DNA from: Thiohalocapsa sp.
GTDB taxonomy: Bacteria; Pseudomonadota; Gammaproteobacteria; Chromatiales; Chromatiaceae
Direction of reading: 5' to 3'
NCBI GenBank assembly: GCA_021736785.1
Contig: JAIPFF010000008.1
Location: 1 to 64,000, forward strand
DNA length: 64,000 bases
Part shown: positions 43,168 through 51,834 of the stretch, piece after piece
How positions within the stretch are numbered: position 1 is the first letter of the stretch
How the letters are laid out: the number at the start of each line of letters is the position of its first letter
The notes under the pieces: model-generated
Seen by the model: only the letters and a program-made list of their open reading frames with translations
Database searches by the model: none
What the model was told of the DNA's origin: nothing
Position numbers and translations under genes: made by a program

Positions 43168-43767
43168 TCATCGATACACCCGCATCTGCCCCACCAGCAC
43201 ACCTTGAATACTTACCCGATCCGGGTGGTATTCCATTGCTTTCATCGCACTGTTTTCGGGGTACAGGATGACCCGGTCGGGCTGCTGCAGGATGCGCTTG
43301 AGCGTCGCCGCCTCGCCGTCGATCAGCGCTACCACGATCTCGCCGTTACGCGCGTACGTCCGCTGCTCGATAACGACATAGTCGCCGTCGAGGATGCCGG
43401 CCTCGCGCATGGAGTCGCCCTCGACCGTCAGCACATAGCAGGTCTTGTCGGTGCGAAGCGAAGCCGGGACGTCGATGTGCTCGGGGTCGGCGATGGCCTC
43501 GATGGGCCTGCCGGCGGCGATCTTGCCGAGCAGCGGCAGGCCTTGCTCGCCCGGTAGATCCGAGGCAAGCCGAATGCCGCGGTGACGGCCTTCGATCGGC
43601 TCCAGGGCGCCCAGTTCGATCAGGCTGCGAATGTGTTTGTGCAGCGAGCCACGAGAGCGCAACCCCAACAGTGCGCAAAGCTCGTCCAACGTGGGCGGCG
43701 GGCACTGCTCCGTTTCCAGCCGACGCAGCACGGCCAAAATATCTTCCTGCCTTCTGGTCAATCGCAC
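43168..43767 (-). CDS. lexA: LexA repressor
   Basis: LexA represses SOS genes and cleaves itself when RecA is active. The 199-residue protein has the winged helix N-domain (TRRQEDILAVLRRLE and SRGSLHKHIRSLIELG). The cleavage site Ala-Gly lies in KIAAGRPIEA near residue 86, the catalytic serine in EGDSMREAGIL near 120 and the lysine in AATLKRIL near 156. The start is GTG 43767. It is divergent from a LexA-like protease gene, and the 126-base gap holds candidate SOS operators. Confidence 0.94.
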   Translation of the reverse strand: MRLTRRQEDILAVLRRLETEQCPPPTLDELCALLGLRSRGSLHKHIRSLIELGALEPIEGRHRGIRLASDLPGEQGLPLLGKIAAGRPIEAIADPEHIDVPASLRTDKTCYVLTVEGDSMREAGILDGDYVVIEQRTYARNGEIVVALIDGEAATLKRILQQPDRVILYPENSAMKAMEYHPDRVSIQGVLVGQMRVYR

Positions 43768-43796
43768 GCGAAACGTGTCCTCTCGGTTCGAAATGC

Positions 43797-43813
43797 CTGT
43801 GCTAGGCTAACAG
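43797..43813. promoter_or_regulatory. Candidate LexA operator (CTGT-N9-ACAG)
   Basis: CTGTGCTAGGCTAACAG is a near-palindrome similar to the gammaproteobacterial SOS box, but the arms are nine bases apart instead of eight. It lies 30 bases from the lexA start in the divergent promoter region. Confidence 0.35.
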
Positions 43814-43814
43814 A

Positions 43815-43829
43815 GAACAAAAGGAGAAC
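43815..43829. promoter_or_regulatory. Candidate direct-repeat SOS box (GTTC-N7-GTTC on the minus strand)
   Basis: GAAC, seven bases, GAAC reads on the lexA strand as GTTC-N7-GTTC, the form used by alphaproteobacterial LexA. It adjoins the palindromic candidate. The stretch is purine-rich, so it might be coincidence. Confidence 0.3.
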
Positions 43830-43893
43830 GGAAGGAGTAAACCAGGGACTCGTCGCTCGCCCATCGGTCCACTACCAAAACAGAGCACGCCCA

Positions 43894-44367
43894 ATGCCCA
43901 ACGCTGCCTACCTACTGCGCAAACGCGCGCACCCGACTTGGAATCCGGCTCTGGAGCCGCTCGATCTCGGCATCGAGCCCGGTATCGAGATCCCCCTGCT
44001 CGGCTATGTCACGGCCGGACAGCCGGTCGATCTTGCGCAGGAGCGCGAGACCGTCAGCGTGCCGCGGCAGTTTCTGCGCGGTGCGGTGCGCAAGAACAGC
44101 TATGCGCTGCGCGTGCGCGGCCATTCCATGATCGACGACGGCATTCAGGATGGCGACATCATTGTCGTCGAGCAGCGCCGAACCGCGGAAAACGGCGAGT
44201 CCGTCGTGGCGATGATCAACGGCGAACAGGTCACGCTGAAGCGCTTCTACGTCGAGCCCGACGGCATCCGGCTGCAACCGGCCAATCCGGATATGCAACC
44301 GATCTACCTGCGCCACGAAGAGCTGCAGATCCTGGGCATCGTCGCCGGCGTTATCCGCCGAGGCTGA
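43894..44367 (+). CDS. LexA/UmuD-like S24 peptidase without a DNA-binding domain
   Basis: The 157-residue protein consists almost only of the self-cleaving S24 protease domain. A short N-terminal arm is followed by the cleavage-type site LLGYVTAGQPVD near residue 42, the catalytic serine in RGHSMIDDGIQDGD near residue 79 and the lysine in QVTLKRFY near 116. No helix-turn-helix precedes it. Size and layout recall UmuD, though no umuC polymerase gene is next to it. It is transcribed divergently from lexA, possibly under the same operators. It may be a polymerase accessory factor or an antagonist of LexA. Confidence 0.85.
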   Translation: MPNAAYLLRKRAHPTWNPALEPLDLGIEPGIEIPLLGYVTAGQPVDLAQERETVSVPRQFLRGAVRKNSYALRVRGHSMIDDGIQDGDIIVVEQRRTAENGESVVAMINGEQVTLKRFYVEPDGIRLQPANPDMQPIYLRHEELQILGIVAGVIRRG

Positions 44368-44395
44368 TCGCAAACGGGCCGTCGGTCGGGCCGGC

Positions 44396-45472
44396 TCAGC
44401 GCTGCGCCGGCGCGGCCGGGCAAGTCTCCCCGGGCCAGACACCGACAAAGCGTTCCACCACGACAGTGCGCCGCATACCCGCCCCGTCGACGACCGGCCG
44501 CTGTGCCAGGCTCGCCTCGAGCGATACCATCAGCGGCGCGCCGGGCTCGGCCCCCGTTTCCTCGAGTGCCTGCAGATAGGCCCGCTCCATGGCGGCGAAA
44601 TCCGCTTCCATGGCCACCGGCCACTGCTGGCCGGTCGAGCACTCCGCGAGCACGGCCGCATCGGCCATATAGCGCAGCATGCCGCGGATGAATAGCCGCG
44701 GCTCCAAGGCCGTACAGGCGGCGGCGCGATTCAACTGCGACTCCCCGTCCGGATAGAGCGGCTCATCGCCGGGGCCAAGCCGGGTCAGCAGGTGACTGTT
44801 GTCGACCGCGAAGACCACGGGCGCCTCGCGCCCGCCGTGCAGCGTCAGCCGCCCGGCATCGGCATCGAATACCCAGCGGCCGATATCGTCACCGCCGGCC
44901 CCCTGAGCGCCGGCATCGATCTGATAGATGTAGTAGCCGGCGACATCCAACTCGAGGAAATGCTCGGCCGGGCTGCAGCCGTCGCAGCCCAGCGTCCCGG
45001 TAAACAACGCCGGCAGCGGCGAGAAAAACGCGCTACCGGGCCGCGCCGCGGCACCCACCGCCTCCACCGGCACAGTCACCGGCCCGGTCGGCCCGGCCTC
45101 GAATGCCGGCACATGGCGCGTGTTGATGTACCAAAGGTCGCCATCGACCGAGATCCGCACCCGCATGCCGTAGCGCCCGCGCGGGCTCAGCGACTGGGGA
45201 TCATAGGCCAGCGAAAAACCCAGCGGCGGCTCCCCCGATGGAATCAGCTGCGTCTGCGCCAGAATGTCGGCGGGCGCATCGGCCCGCGCCTGGTCTTCGA
45301 TGTACACATCCATGACGGCGCCCCGCGGCAGCCCGGCGCCCTCCGGCAGCGTGACTTCTCCGTGCAAGGTTTGCTGCGCCGAGGCCGTCGACGCCAGCCA
45401 TAGCCCGGACAAGAGCAACAGCGCCAAGCCAGACAATCGACAAGAAAGAGAAAATTGACGGGTCGTCGCCAT
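44396..45472 (-). CDS. Exported YbaY/YscW plus NlpE-like domain protein
   Basis: The 358-residue product has a signal peptide (residues 1-32, cleaved at STASA-Q). A YbaY/YscW-type beta domain (about 33-140) follows, with LHGEVTLPEGAGLPRGA and FSLAYDPQSL. An NlpE-like domain (about 155-240) contains LPALFTGTLGCDGCSP, matching the CxxC of NlpE, the Cpx envelope-stress sensor. The rest may be a META-type or unknown domain. No lipobox cysteine follows the signal peptide, unlike NlpE itself, so it is probably free in the periplasm. ATG 45472 is preceded by AGGGGGA. Confidence 0.75.
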   Translation of the reverse strand: MATTRQFSLSCRLSGLALLLLSGLWLASTASAQQTLHGEVTLPEGAGLPRGAVMDVYIEDQARADAPADILAQTQLIPSGEPPLGFSLAYDPQSLSPRGRYGMRVRISVDGDLWYINTRHVPAFEAGPTGPVTVPVEAVGAAARPGSAFFSPLPALFTGTLGCDGCSPAEHFLELDVAGYYIYQIDAGAQGAGGDDIGRWVFDADAGRLTLHGGREAPVVFAVDNSHLLTRLGPGDEPLYPDGESQLNRAAACTALEPRLFIRGMLRYMADAAVLAECSTGQQWPVAMEADFAAMERAYLQALEETGAEPGAPLMVSLEASLAQRPVVDGAGMRRTVVVERFVGVWPGETCPAAPAQR

Positions 45473-45596
45473 TTGAATCCCCCTGATTATTGTTCTCGCG
45501 GCCGCGGGCAGGCTCGATCCGCCGCCGAAGCTTATCAAGACACGGCACCTGCAACGAGCGCACCGGTGCATCCGATGGGCACCGCGCGGGCGGGCA

Positions 45597-46847
45597 TCAT
45601 GGAACACCCGCATCCGTCGCCGCGCGCTGCTCCGGTGTCTTCGAGACGGAACCGCCGGAGTTGTCGCCGCCGCAAGCCAACCGATAAATCCCCGCCGCGA
45701 GCACACCACAAACCCCCATACCTAGCAACAGCGGCCGCGCGGTGTCGTCGTGCAACAGGCTGAAAAGGGTCGCCGCCAGCGCACCGAACCCGAAGCGGAT
45801 AGCGCCGGCAAAGGCCGATGCGGTTCCCGCCATTTGCGGGAAGAACGCCATGAATCCCGCCATCGCATTGCCCATGACGACACCCGCCATACTGATATAA
45901 ACGCCCGCGCCGACGGCGATCAGCCACAGATCGGGGTGTGCGGGCACGGCGACGGCCAGCAGTGCCAGCGCGGCGCTCACCTGCACCGCCAAGCCCAGGC
46001 GCAGCATGCGCTCGGCGCCGACCCGCGGTACCAGCTTCGAATTCACCAGCGTGAAAAACATCGCGGCTAAAATATTGACGCCGAATAGCGGCCCGAACAG
46101 TGACGGCGGGATCCCGTGCAGTTCGATATAGATGTACGGCGATGTAACGATGAAGATCATCATGCCGCCGAAACTGGCCGCGCCGCTCAGCAGATAGCCG
46201 AGCGCCGCACGATGGCGCAACAGCAGCCCGTAGTTGCCGAGGATGTGGTGCGCGTTCAGGCGATGGCGGCGCTCCACCGGCAACGTCTCCGGGACGATGC
46301 GAAAGAACAGTCCACCGGAAACGAGCGCGATCAACAGCAACGCCGCGAAGACCCATCGCCAACTACCGTAGAGGATGATCAGGCCGCCGACACTGGGGGC
46401 GATCAGCGGCGCCATGCCCATGATCAGCATCACCAGGCCCATGACGCGCGCGTAGTCGTCACGCGCGAACAGGTCGCGCACCAGCGCCGGGACCGTCACG
46501 GCGACCGCGGCGCCGCCGATGGCCTGCACGGCGCGCGCCCCGAGCATCAGCGGCATCGTCGCGGCGAACGCGCAGCCGATGTCCGCGATCACGAAAACCA
46601 ACAGCCCGATCCCGATGATGCGCCGGCGCCCGTAGACGTCGGATAACGGACCCAGCGCCAACTGTGCCAGCGCGAACACGGCGAGATACACGGTGACGCT
46701 GATCTGCGCTAGCTCGACCCCCGCGTCGAGATCCCGCGCCATGGCCGGGATGCCGGGCAAGTACATGTCGATCGCAAACGGCGTCAGCGCGGACAACAGT
46801 CCGAGCACGAACAGCAAGCCCGGGCGAATGCGCGTGACCGGAGTCAT
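45597..46847 (-). CDS. Bcr/CflA-type MFS drug efflux transporter
   Basis: The 416-residue protein has twelve predicted membrane helices. Signatures include PFAIDMYLPGIPAMARDL in the first helix region and GPLSDVYGRRRIIGIG between helices 2 and 3, the MFS motif A of the Bcr/CflA drug:proton antiporter family. The start overlaps the stop of the upstream DMT transporter gene (ATGA), so the two are co-translated. The substrate is unknown. Confidence 0.9.
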   Translation of the reverse strand: MTPVTRIRPGLLFVLGLLSALTPFAIDMYLPGIPAMARDLDAGVELAQISVTVYLAVFALAQLALGPLSDVYGRRRIIGIGLLVFVIADIGCAFAATMPLMLGARAVQAIGGAAVAVTVPALVRDLFARDDYARVMGLVMLIMGMAPLIAPSVGGLIILYGSWRWVFAALLLIALVSGGLFFRIVPETLPVERRHRLNAHHILGNYGLLLRHRAALGYLLSGAASFGGMMIFIVTSPYIYIELHGIPPSLFGPLFGVNILAAMFFTLVNSKLVPRVGAERMLRLGLAVQVSAALALLAVAVPAHPDLWLIAVGAGVYISMAGVVMGNAMAGFMAFFPQMAGTASAFAGAIRFGFGALAATLFSLLHDDTARPLLLGMGVCGVLAAGIYRLACGGDNSGGSVSKTPEQRAATDAGVP

Positions 46848-47758
46848 CCCGGGCGCTTTAGCGCGGCGGCGGGCATTCGTCCCCGCACCACGGCCAGGCC
46901 CGCGGCCACGATGCAAAGGCCGCCGGCGATCTCCCACGGCCCCAGGGATTCGCCGGCCAGCAACGCGGCGGAGACGGCGCCGACCACCAGTTCGAACAGC
47001 AGCAGCACCGAGGAGCGCTGCAGCGGCAGGTTACTGACCCCGACCTGCACCGCGGCAATCATCGTGCTCATCCAGATCACCCCGACCGCGAGGCTCGCGA
47101 TGATGGCCGTCGGCGGCGCCGAGAACGGTTGGCCCAGCAGCAGCGCGGCGGCGATGGCGAGCGGCGGAACCAGTACGCTGGCGGCGAGATTCTTCAACCG
47201 CGGCGACAGGTCGCCCGCCGCGCGCAGCTGTACGTTGGTGAGCGCGAAGAAGAGGCCCGCGAACAGACCGAGCAGATCGGCGAGCCCCAGCCTGCCGAGG
47301 GGCATCGCCGTGTCCGCGAGCAGCATCATGACCGCGCCGACCAGCGCGAGCGCAACGGCGGGGATCGTCACCGGCGCGAGCGGCTCACGCAGCAGGAAGT
47401 GCGCAAGGATCACCGACCACACCGGCGATAGATAGAAAAGAATCAGCACCCGGGCGACCTCGCCCTCGATGACGCCGATGCTGAAGGCGGTGCCGGAGAT
47501 GGCAGCCGTGAGCCCGATGCCGAGCATCGGCCGGCGCTCGCGCCACAGCGTGCCGCGCTCGCCGCGGGCCAGATACAGCAGCACCGCCGTAGAGCCGGTA
47601 TAGACGAGCGCGACCGTCCAGAGTCCCGACAGTCCGGTGTCGCGGATCAGCCGCAGCGGCAGCCAGTACAGCCCCCACAGCGCGGAGCCGAACAGCATGA
47701 TCGCGATCAGAACGGGCTGTGACGCAACGGTCGGGAAGCGGGATCGGTAGCGAGGCAT
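46844..47758 (-). CDS. EamA/DMT-family transporter
   Basis: The 304-residue protein has ten hydrophobic segments arranged as two EamA repeats, with FGSALWGLYWLPLRLI at the start and SPVWSVILAHFLLREPL closing the first half. DMT transporters export small metabolites. Similar proteins pair with efflux pumps. ATG 47758 is chosen because the first helix follows immediately. The frame extends to 48112 through repeat and relic DNA. Confidence 0.87.
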   Translation of the reverse strand: MPRYRSRFPTVASQPVLIAIMLFGSALWGLYWLPLRLIRDTGLSGLWTVALVYTGSTAVLLYLARGERGTLWRERRPMLGIGLTAAISGTAFSIGVIEGEVARVLILFYLSPVWSVILAHFLLREPLAPVTIPAVALALVGAVMMLLADTAMPLGRLGLADLLGLFAGLFFALTNVQLRAAGDLSPRLKNLAASVLVPPLAIAAALLLGQPFSAPPTAIIASLAVGVIWMSTMIAAVQVGVSNLPLQRSSVLLLFELVVGAVSAALLAGESLGPWEIAGGLCIVAAGLAVVRGRMPAAALKRPG

Positions 47759-47866
47759 CCGGCCATTGTACCGGCGCCGCACCCGCGTGCGCGGCGGGAA
47801 TGCAAGAATTCCGGCGCAAGGTCGAGCGCCGGTTCTGCCGCTCCCACGCGCGCGGCGGGAATACAT

Positions 47867-47924
47867 CGACAGCAGTTCCCGCTGTGTGCGCCTGTGAACG
47901 ACCGAAGCCGGCGCGGGAGTGCTG
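47867..47924 (-). repeat. Dispersed repeat, copy 2 (inverted relative to copy 1)
   Basis: The reverse complement matches 39291-39347 almost exactly. Similarity ends sharply on both sides. It lies between the DMT transporter start and the transposase relic. Confidence 0.85.
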
Positions 47925-48019
47925 AAGGGACGTGCGGACGTAGCGAGTCTTTCGCGCCGAGCGGCGCGATCGCGACGTTGGCTGGCTCGTCCCCTCGGGA
48001 TACACCCCGAGCACGCTCG

Positions 48020-48180
48020 GTCACGGCCCGCGACGACGGGGTGTCGTAGCCCAGCGCGATCTGCTGTGGCGCGATATCGGCGAGCAGTTGCTTGGCGGCG
48101 TTGCGCTCGCAATCGTTTTTCTTCGACCGATCGGGCTTGAGGAGCGCCTCAGGGGCGAGCGGACACTTCTGATCCGCTCC
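48020..48180 (-). pseudogene. Transposase fragment
   Basis: The reverse strand reads DQKCPLAPEALLKPD and then KKNDCERNAAKQLLADI. This resembles a conserved block (LPLAPE... KxDCExxAAKR) of ISNCY/IS4-like transposases. It has no start, catalytic residues or ends, and runs into unrelated sequence. It is a relic of a lost element. Confidence 0.5.
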
Positions 48181-48234
48181 ACATCATGGTTTTAGAGAGA
48201 AACTGTTTGCGGCGGGAATTGCCGGGGACTGTTT

Positions 48235-49143
48235 TCAAGGGGCGAGCGCTTCGGCAAGGAGCGCCGCGAGGATTTCCCGAGCGTGCCCCAGCGGCACCGA
48301 GTAGTGGCCTTCGCCCGGCATTTCGATGAGATGGGCATTCGGCAGGTGGTCTGCATACCAACGGGCGTGGTCGATGGGGACGGTGCCGTCTGCGTCGCCG
48401 TGCCAGATGCGGATGTGATGGCGGATGTCGGCGAAGGGGATGTGCCAGTCGTGGCTGTAGAGCACCAGGTCGCGACGAGGGCCGGCGGCGTCGTTGCGCA
48501 TGGCGTCGGCGATGGTTCGGCTCAGGATGGCGGCGTTATCGGCGTCGGCGAGCACTGCACGATCGGCAGGCGGCGCGGCGATACTGCGAATGCTTTCTAC
48601 CAGGTTCGGCCAGCGCTGCAGCACGGCCGGCGTCGGCCCACCGTAGAGCAGGTTGCAGAGCCAAGGGGGTTGCCGACCCATGGCCAGGTTGGTGCGCACG
48701 GCCCAGTTCATTCGGTGCAGCAGATCGTCGATATAGATAGGGCCGAGCGGGCAGACCAGGGCACAGGCATGCACGCGCTCGGGCAGGCGCCAAGCGCAGG
48801 CCAGCGCGTAGGGGCCGCCGCCGGAGACGCCGAGCACGGCGAAGCGCTCGAGCCCCAGGCCCTCGGCCAGACAGGCGACGTCGTCGCTCCAGTCCGCGAG
48901 CGCCCGGCCGGGCTGATCGTCGCTGTCGCCGTAGCCGGGGCGATCCGCGGAGATGATGCGGGCGTCGGCCGCGAGGGCGCTTTCATGCAGCAGCAGGGCT
49001 TCGCGGCGCGAGCTCGGGAACCCGTGACAGTAGATGACGGGGGCGCCGCCCGGCGCGCCGTAGCTGGTGTAGGCGATGCGCCGGCCGCCCGGCCCGGGCA
49101 TGTAGCAGGGCGGCTCTTCCATGCCCGCGGCGGCGTCAAACAC
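48235..49143 (-). CDS. Alpha/beta hydrolase
   Basis: The 302-residue protein has the hydrolase motifs YCHGFPSSRRE near residue 38, nucleophile GVSGGGPYAL near 105, acid HGDADGTVPID near 249 and histidine GEGHYSVPL near 278. GTG 49143 overlaps the pyk stop by eight bases. ATG 49122 is a possible alternative start. The operon arrangement suggests co-expression with pyruvate kinase but does not reveal the substrate. Confidence 0.87.
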   Translation of the reverse strand: MFDAAAGMEEPPCYMPGPGGRRIAYTSYGAPGGAPVIYCHGFPSSRREALLLHESALAADARIISADRPGYGDSDDQPGRALADWSDDVACLAEGLGLERFAVLGVSGGGPYALACAWRLPERVHACALVCPLGPIYIDDLLHRMNWAVRTNLAMGRQPPWLCNLLYGGPTPAVLQRWPNLVESIRSIAAPPADRAVLADADNAAILSRTIADAMRNDAAGPRRDLVLYSHDWHIPFADIRHHIRIWHGDADGTVPIDHARWYADHLPNAHLIEMPGEGHYSVPLGHAREILAALLAEALAP

Positions 49144-50584
49144 AAGATTCCATCCGTTCGGCGTCGAGCTCCATGATCTCCAGTCGATGGTTGCCGCAGG
49201 GGTAGGCCTCCGACGGGCCTTGGGTCAGCAGAACCAGTCCGGAGTCGATGCCGTGGTCGGCAAGCCATTGTCGCACCACCGGCGCCCAATCTCCGCGATC
49301 GTCATCGGCGTCGACCGCGTGCACGCCGTAAGAGAACTGCAGGCGCTGGCAGGTATCCGGGAAACAGCTGTAGGCGATGATCCAGCATGGCAGGCGGAAG
49401 CGGGCGATGCTGCGAGCGGTTTTGCCGCTGCGGGTCGGAACGGCGACCGCCGCCGGGGCGCTGCGCTCGACGGTGTGATAGACGCTGCGCGCGATGAGAT
49501 CCACGGGCCGCACACTTAGGGCCGCGCCGTAGGCACCCAGCGCCTGAGCGAGCATCCGGTTGTCGCGCTCGGGCTCGATGGCCGTGGCGATGGCCGCCAA
49601 CATCTCGACGGATTCCACCGGGAAGCGGCCCATGGCAGATTCCGCCGACAGCATGACGCAGTCGGTGCCGCCGAGGATGGCGTTGGCGACATCGGTGGCC
49701 TCGGCTCGGGTCGGCCGGCGCAGCGTGACCATGGATTCGAGCATTTGGGTCGCGGTGATGACGGGCTTGCCGCGGACGTTGGCCAGTTCCGTGATCTGGC
49801 GCTGGGCGACGGCAATGCGCTCGATCGGGATCTCCACGCCCAGATCGCCGCGCGCGACCATGATGCCGTCGGCGGCGTCGAGGATGCTCTCCAGATTGTC
49901 CAGCGCCGCGGCCCGCTCGATCTTGGCGATAATGAAAGGGGCGTACTCCATTGCTTTGGCGGCGTCACGCACCGACGCGATGTCCTCCGCGGAGGCGACG
50001 AACGACTGGCTGACGGCGTCGATGGCATGCTCGGCCGCGAATGCGAGCCATCCGCGGTCGTTGTCGGTGAAAGCCGAGATGCCGAGATCGATGCCGGGCA
50101 GGTTGAGACCTTTGCGCGAGCGCAGCTCGCCGCCGGCGCGTACGCTGCAGACGACGTCGGTGTCGGTTACTTCCAGGACTTTCAGTAAGATGAAACCGTC
50201 GTTCAGGAACAGTCGATCGCCGGGCTGCACCGCGGCCGGGAGGCCGTCGAAGGTGACGCTGACGCGCGAGGCATCACCGACACAGTCCTGCGTGGTCAGG
50301 GTGATGACCCCGTCACGGACGAGCTCGACCGGCTCTTCCGCCAAGTCACCGATGCGCATCTTAGGGCCGGGCAGGTCGCCCATGATCGTAACGCGCCGAC
50401 CGGTCTCGCGGGCCGCATCGCGGATGCGCTCGATCACCTGCGCGTGGTAGTCGGCATCACCGTGGGAGAAGTTGAGCCGCGCGACGGACAGGCCCGCCCG
50501 GACAAGCGCGCGCAGCATGTCGGGCGAGTCGGAGGCAGGTCCGATGGTCGCGACGATTTTGGTTTTGTGAGGCGACAACTGCAT
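49136..50584 (-). CDS. pyk: Pyruvate kinase
   Basis: Pyruvate kinase turns phosphoenolpyruvate and ADP into pyruvate and ATP at the end of glycolysis. The 482-residue protein shows KIVATIGPASDSPDML and RLNFSHGDADYH at the start, DLPGPKMRIG, MVARGDLGVEIP near residue 240 with metal and substrate ligands, and ITATQMLESM. Its length matches PykA/PykF. The C-terminal effector domain is present. It is followed by a coupled hydrolase gene. Confidence 0.96.
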   Translation of the reverse strand: MQLSPHKTKIVATIGPASDSPDMLRALVRAGLSVARLNFSHGDADYHAQVIERIRDAARETGRRVTIMGDLPGPKMRIGDLAEEPVELVRDGVITLTTQDCVGDASRVSVTFDGLPAAVQPGDRLFLNDGFILLKVLEVTDTDVVCSVRAGGELRSRKGLNLPGIDLGISAFTDNDRGWLAFAAEHAIDAVSQSFVASAEDIASVRDAAKAMEYAPFIIAKIERAAALDNLESILDAADGIMVARGDLGVEIPIERIAVAQRQITELANVRGKPVITATQMLESMVTLRRPTRAEATDVANAILGGTDCVMLSAESAMGRFPVESVEMLAAIATAIEPERDNRMLAQALGAYGAALSVRPVDLIARSVYHTVERSAPAAVAVPTRSGKTARSIARFRLPCWIIAYSCFPDTCQRLQFSYGVHAVDADDDRGDWAPVVRQWLADHGIDSGLVLLTQGPSEAYPCGNHRLEIMELDAERMESCV

Positions 50585-50812
50585 GGTACTGATTCCGGTG
50601 CTGACGGCGGCTGGACATCGGCCGCGCTGTTGCAGCGAGTTTACCCGCGGTTCGGTCCGCGCGTGTGACTGTCCGGTGATGGCCGGTGTCGGTGAAAGCC
50701 CGGCTCACGCGACTGTTTCGGCCCCAATGATCCGATCACCGGCGATCGAGGCAGGAGCGCGCGGCATGCAGGTCACGCCGGCGGGAAGCGGGGTCGGCGG
50801 TCGGACAGCGGC

Positions 50813-51526
50813 TCAGGCCCGGGTCGTGCGCCAGCGGCGCATGGCCTCGGCGTCGATCTGCCCGTCGCGCGCGTACAGTCGGTCCAGCTCCGCCCGCTTG
50901 TCCGGCGGTGCGCCGGCGATCAGATCGCCCACGGTCATCGCTGCACCCGGGCGCGGTGCCCCCGGGGTCGGTGCCCCCCGGTTCGGCGGCAATGTACCGC
51001 CGCCGGTCACGGCGGCCAGATAGAGGCTGCGGTCGCCGCTGACCATGCAGCTCTCGACCCGGCAGTCGAGCCATGCCAGCGCCGAGCGGATCAGCGGGTT
51101 GCCGAGCGGCGAGCGGTGGTCTTCCATGGCGTCGAATTTGTCGCCATCCCGGCCGCTTGCGAGTCCGAACCGCCAGACCAGATCGAGCGCGTCGCGAGGC
51201 AGCAGGTGTGCGCAGAAGGCACCGCTGGACTCGATCATGCGCCAAGTGTGGTGCTGGCGGGCGATACCCGCCAGCATGCGCGGGCGATCGCGAACGATCG
51301 ACGCCCTGGCGACGAAGGTCGCGATGCAGCCGCCGCGACGGCTGCCCGGCTCGGCCCGCTCGGCCGACGTCACCAGCCACAGCGGCGGGTCGTAAAGATG
51401 GTAAACGCGATCCACGGCGTCGGCGGTGCCGGGGTCCAGCGGTTGGCTGCCCGCGGTGAGCGGGTCTGCGCCGGCGTGCCGACCGGCATCCTCACCGGCG
51501 TGTTGCGGGCTATCGGTCGAAGTCAT
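50813..51526 (-). CDS. Flavin reductase-like FMN-binding protein
   Basis: The 237-residue protein has a flavin-reductase-type split barrel: PLWLVTSAERAEPGSRRGGCIATFV, then HHTWRMIESSGAFCAHLL and WRFGLASGRDGDKF. Such proteins bind FMN and reduce flavins or act as hypothetical oxidoreductases. A Pro/Gly-rich loop (NRGAPTPGAPRPGA, about residue 183-197) precedes a helical C-terminus. It stands alone, divergent from nothing obvious. Substrate unknown. Confidence 0.82.
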   Translation of the reverse strand: MTSTDSPQHAGEDAGRHAGADPLTAGSQPLDPGTADAVDRVYHLYDPPLWLVTSAERAEPGSRRGGCIATFVARASIVRDRPRMLAGIARQHHTWRMIESSGAFCAHLLPRDALDLVWRFGLASGRDGDKFDAMEDHRSPLGNPLIRSALAWLDCRVESCMVSGDRSLYLAAVTGGGTLPPNRGAPTPGAPRPGAAMTVGDLIAGAPPDKRAELDRLYARDGQIDAEAMRRWRTTRA

Positions 51527-51834
51527 GGGTTAGCCTTTTCGTGCCTGCGATGCTTCTTCGGGGCGGGGATGGAGCGGACGATGCAGCGGGCAATGCAGCG
51601 CTTCGCGCGCCGAGCCGGGCGCCCTCTGTCATTCGAGCGCCCGGCCGACGCAAGCGTCCCCGGTGAAGCTGATGTCGCGGACCGATCCGCGGGCTTCGTG
51701 CTGCATACCGAAGATGCACCCCCGCGGCCGATCGATCCGCATCCGGCTAATTGACTGGCGCCGGCGAAGTTTTCAAGCGTCGACGCGAATGCTCTCGGCC
51801 CCGTGCCGGAGCGAGGAGCCGCAGACGAGGATCA
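51527..51834. other. Interval between the flavin reductase and GH9 genes
   Basis: Both flanking genes read leftward. The interval should hold the promoter of the flavin reductase-like gene. No gene, strong hairpin or clear promoter was seen. Confidence 0.3.
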
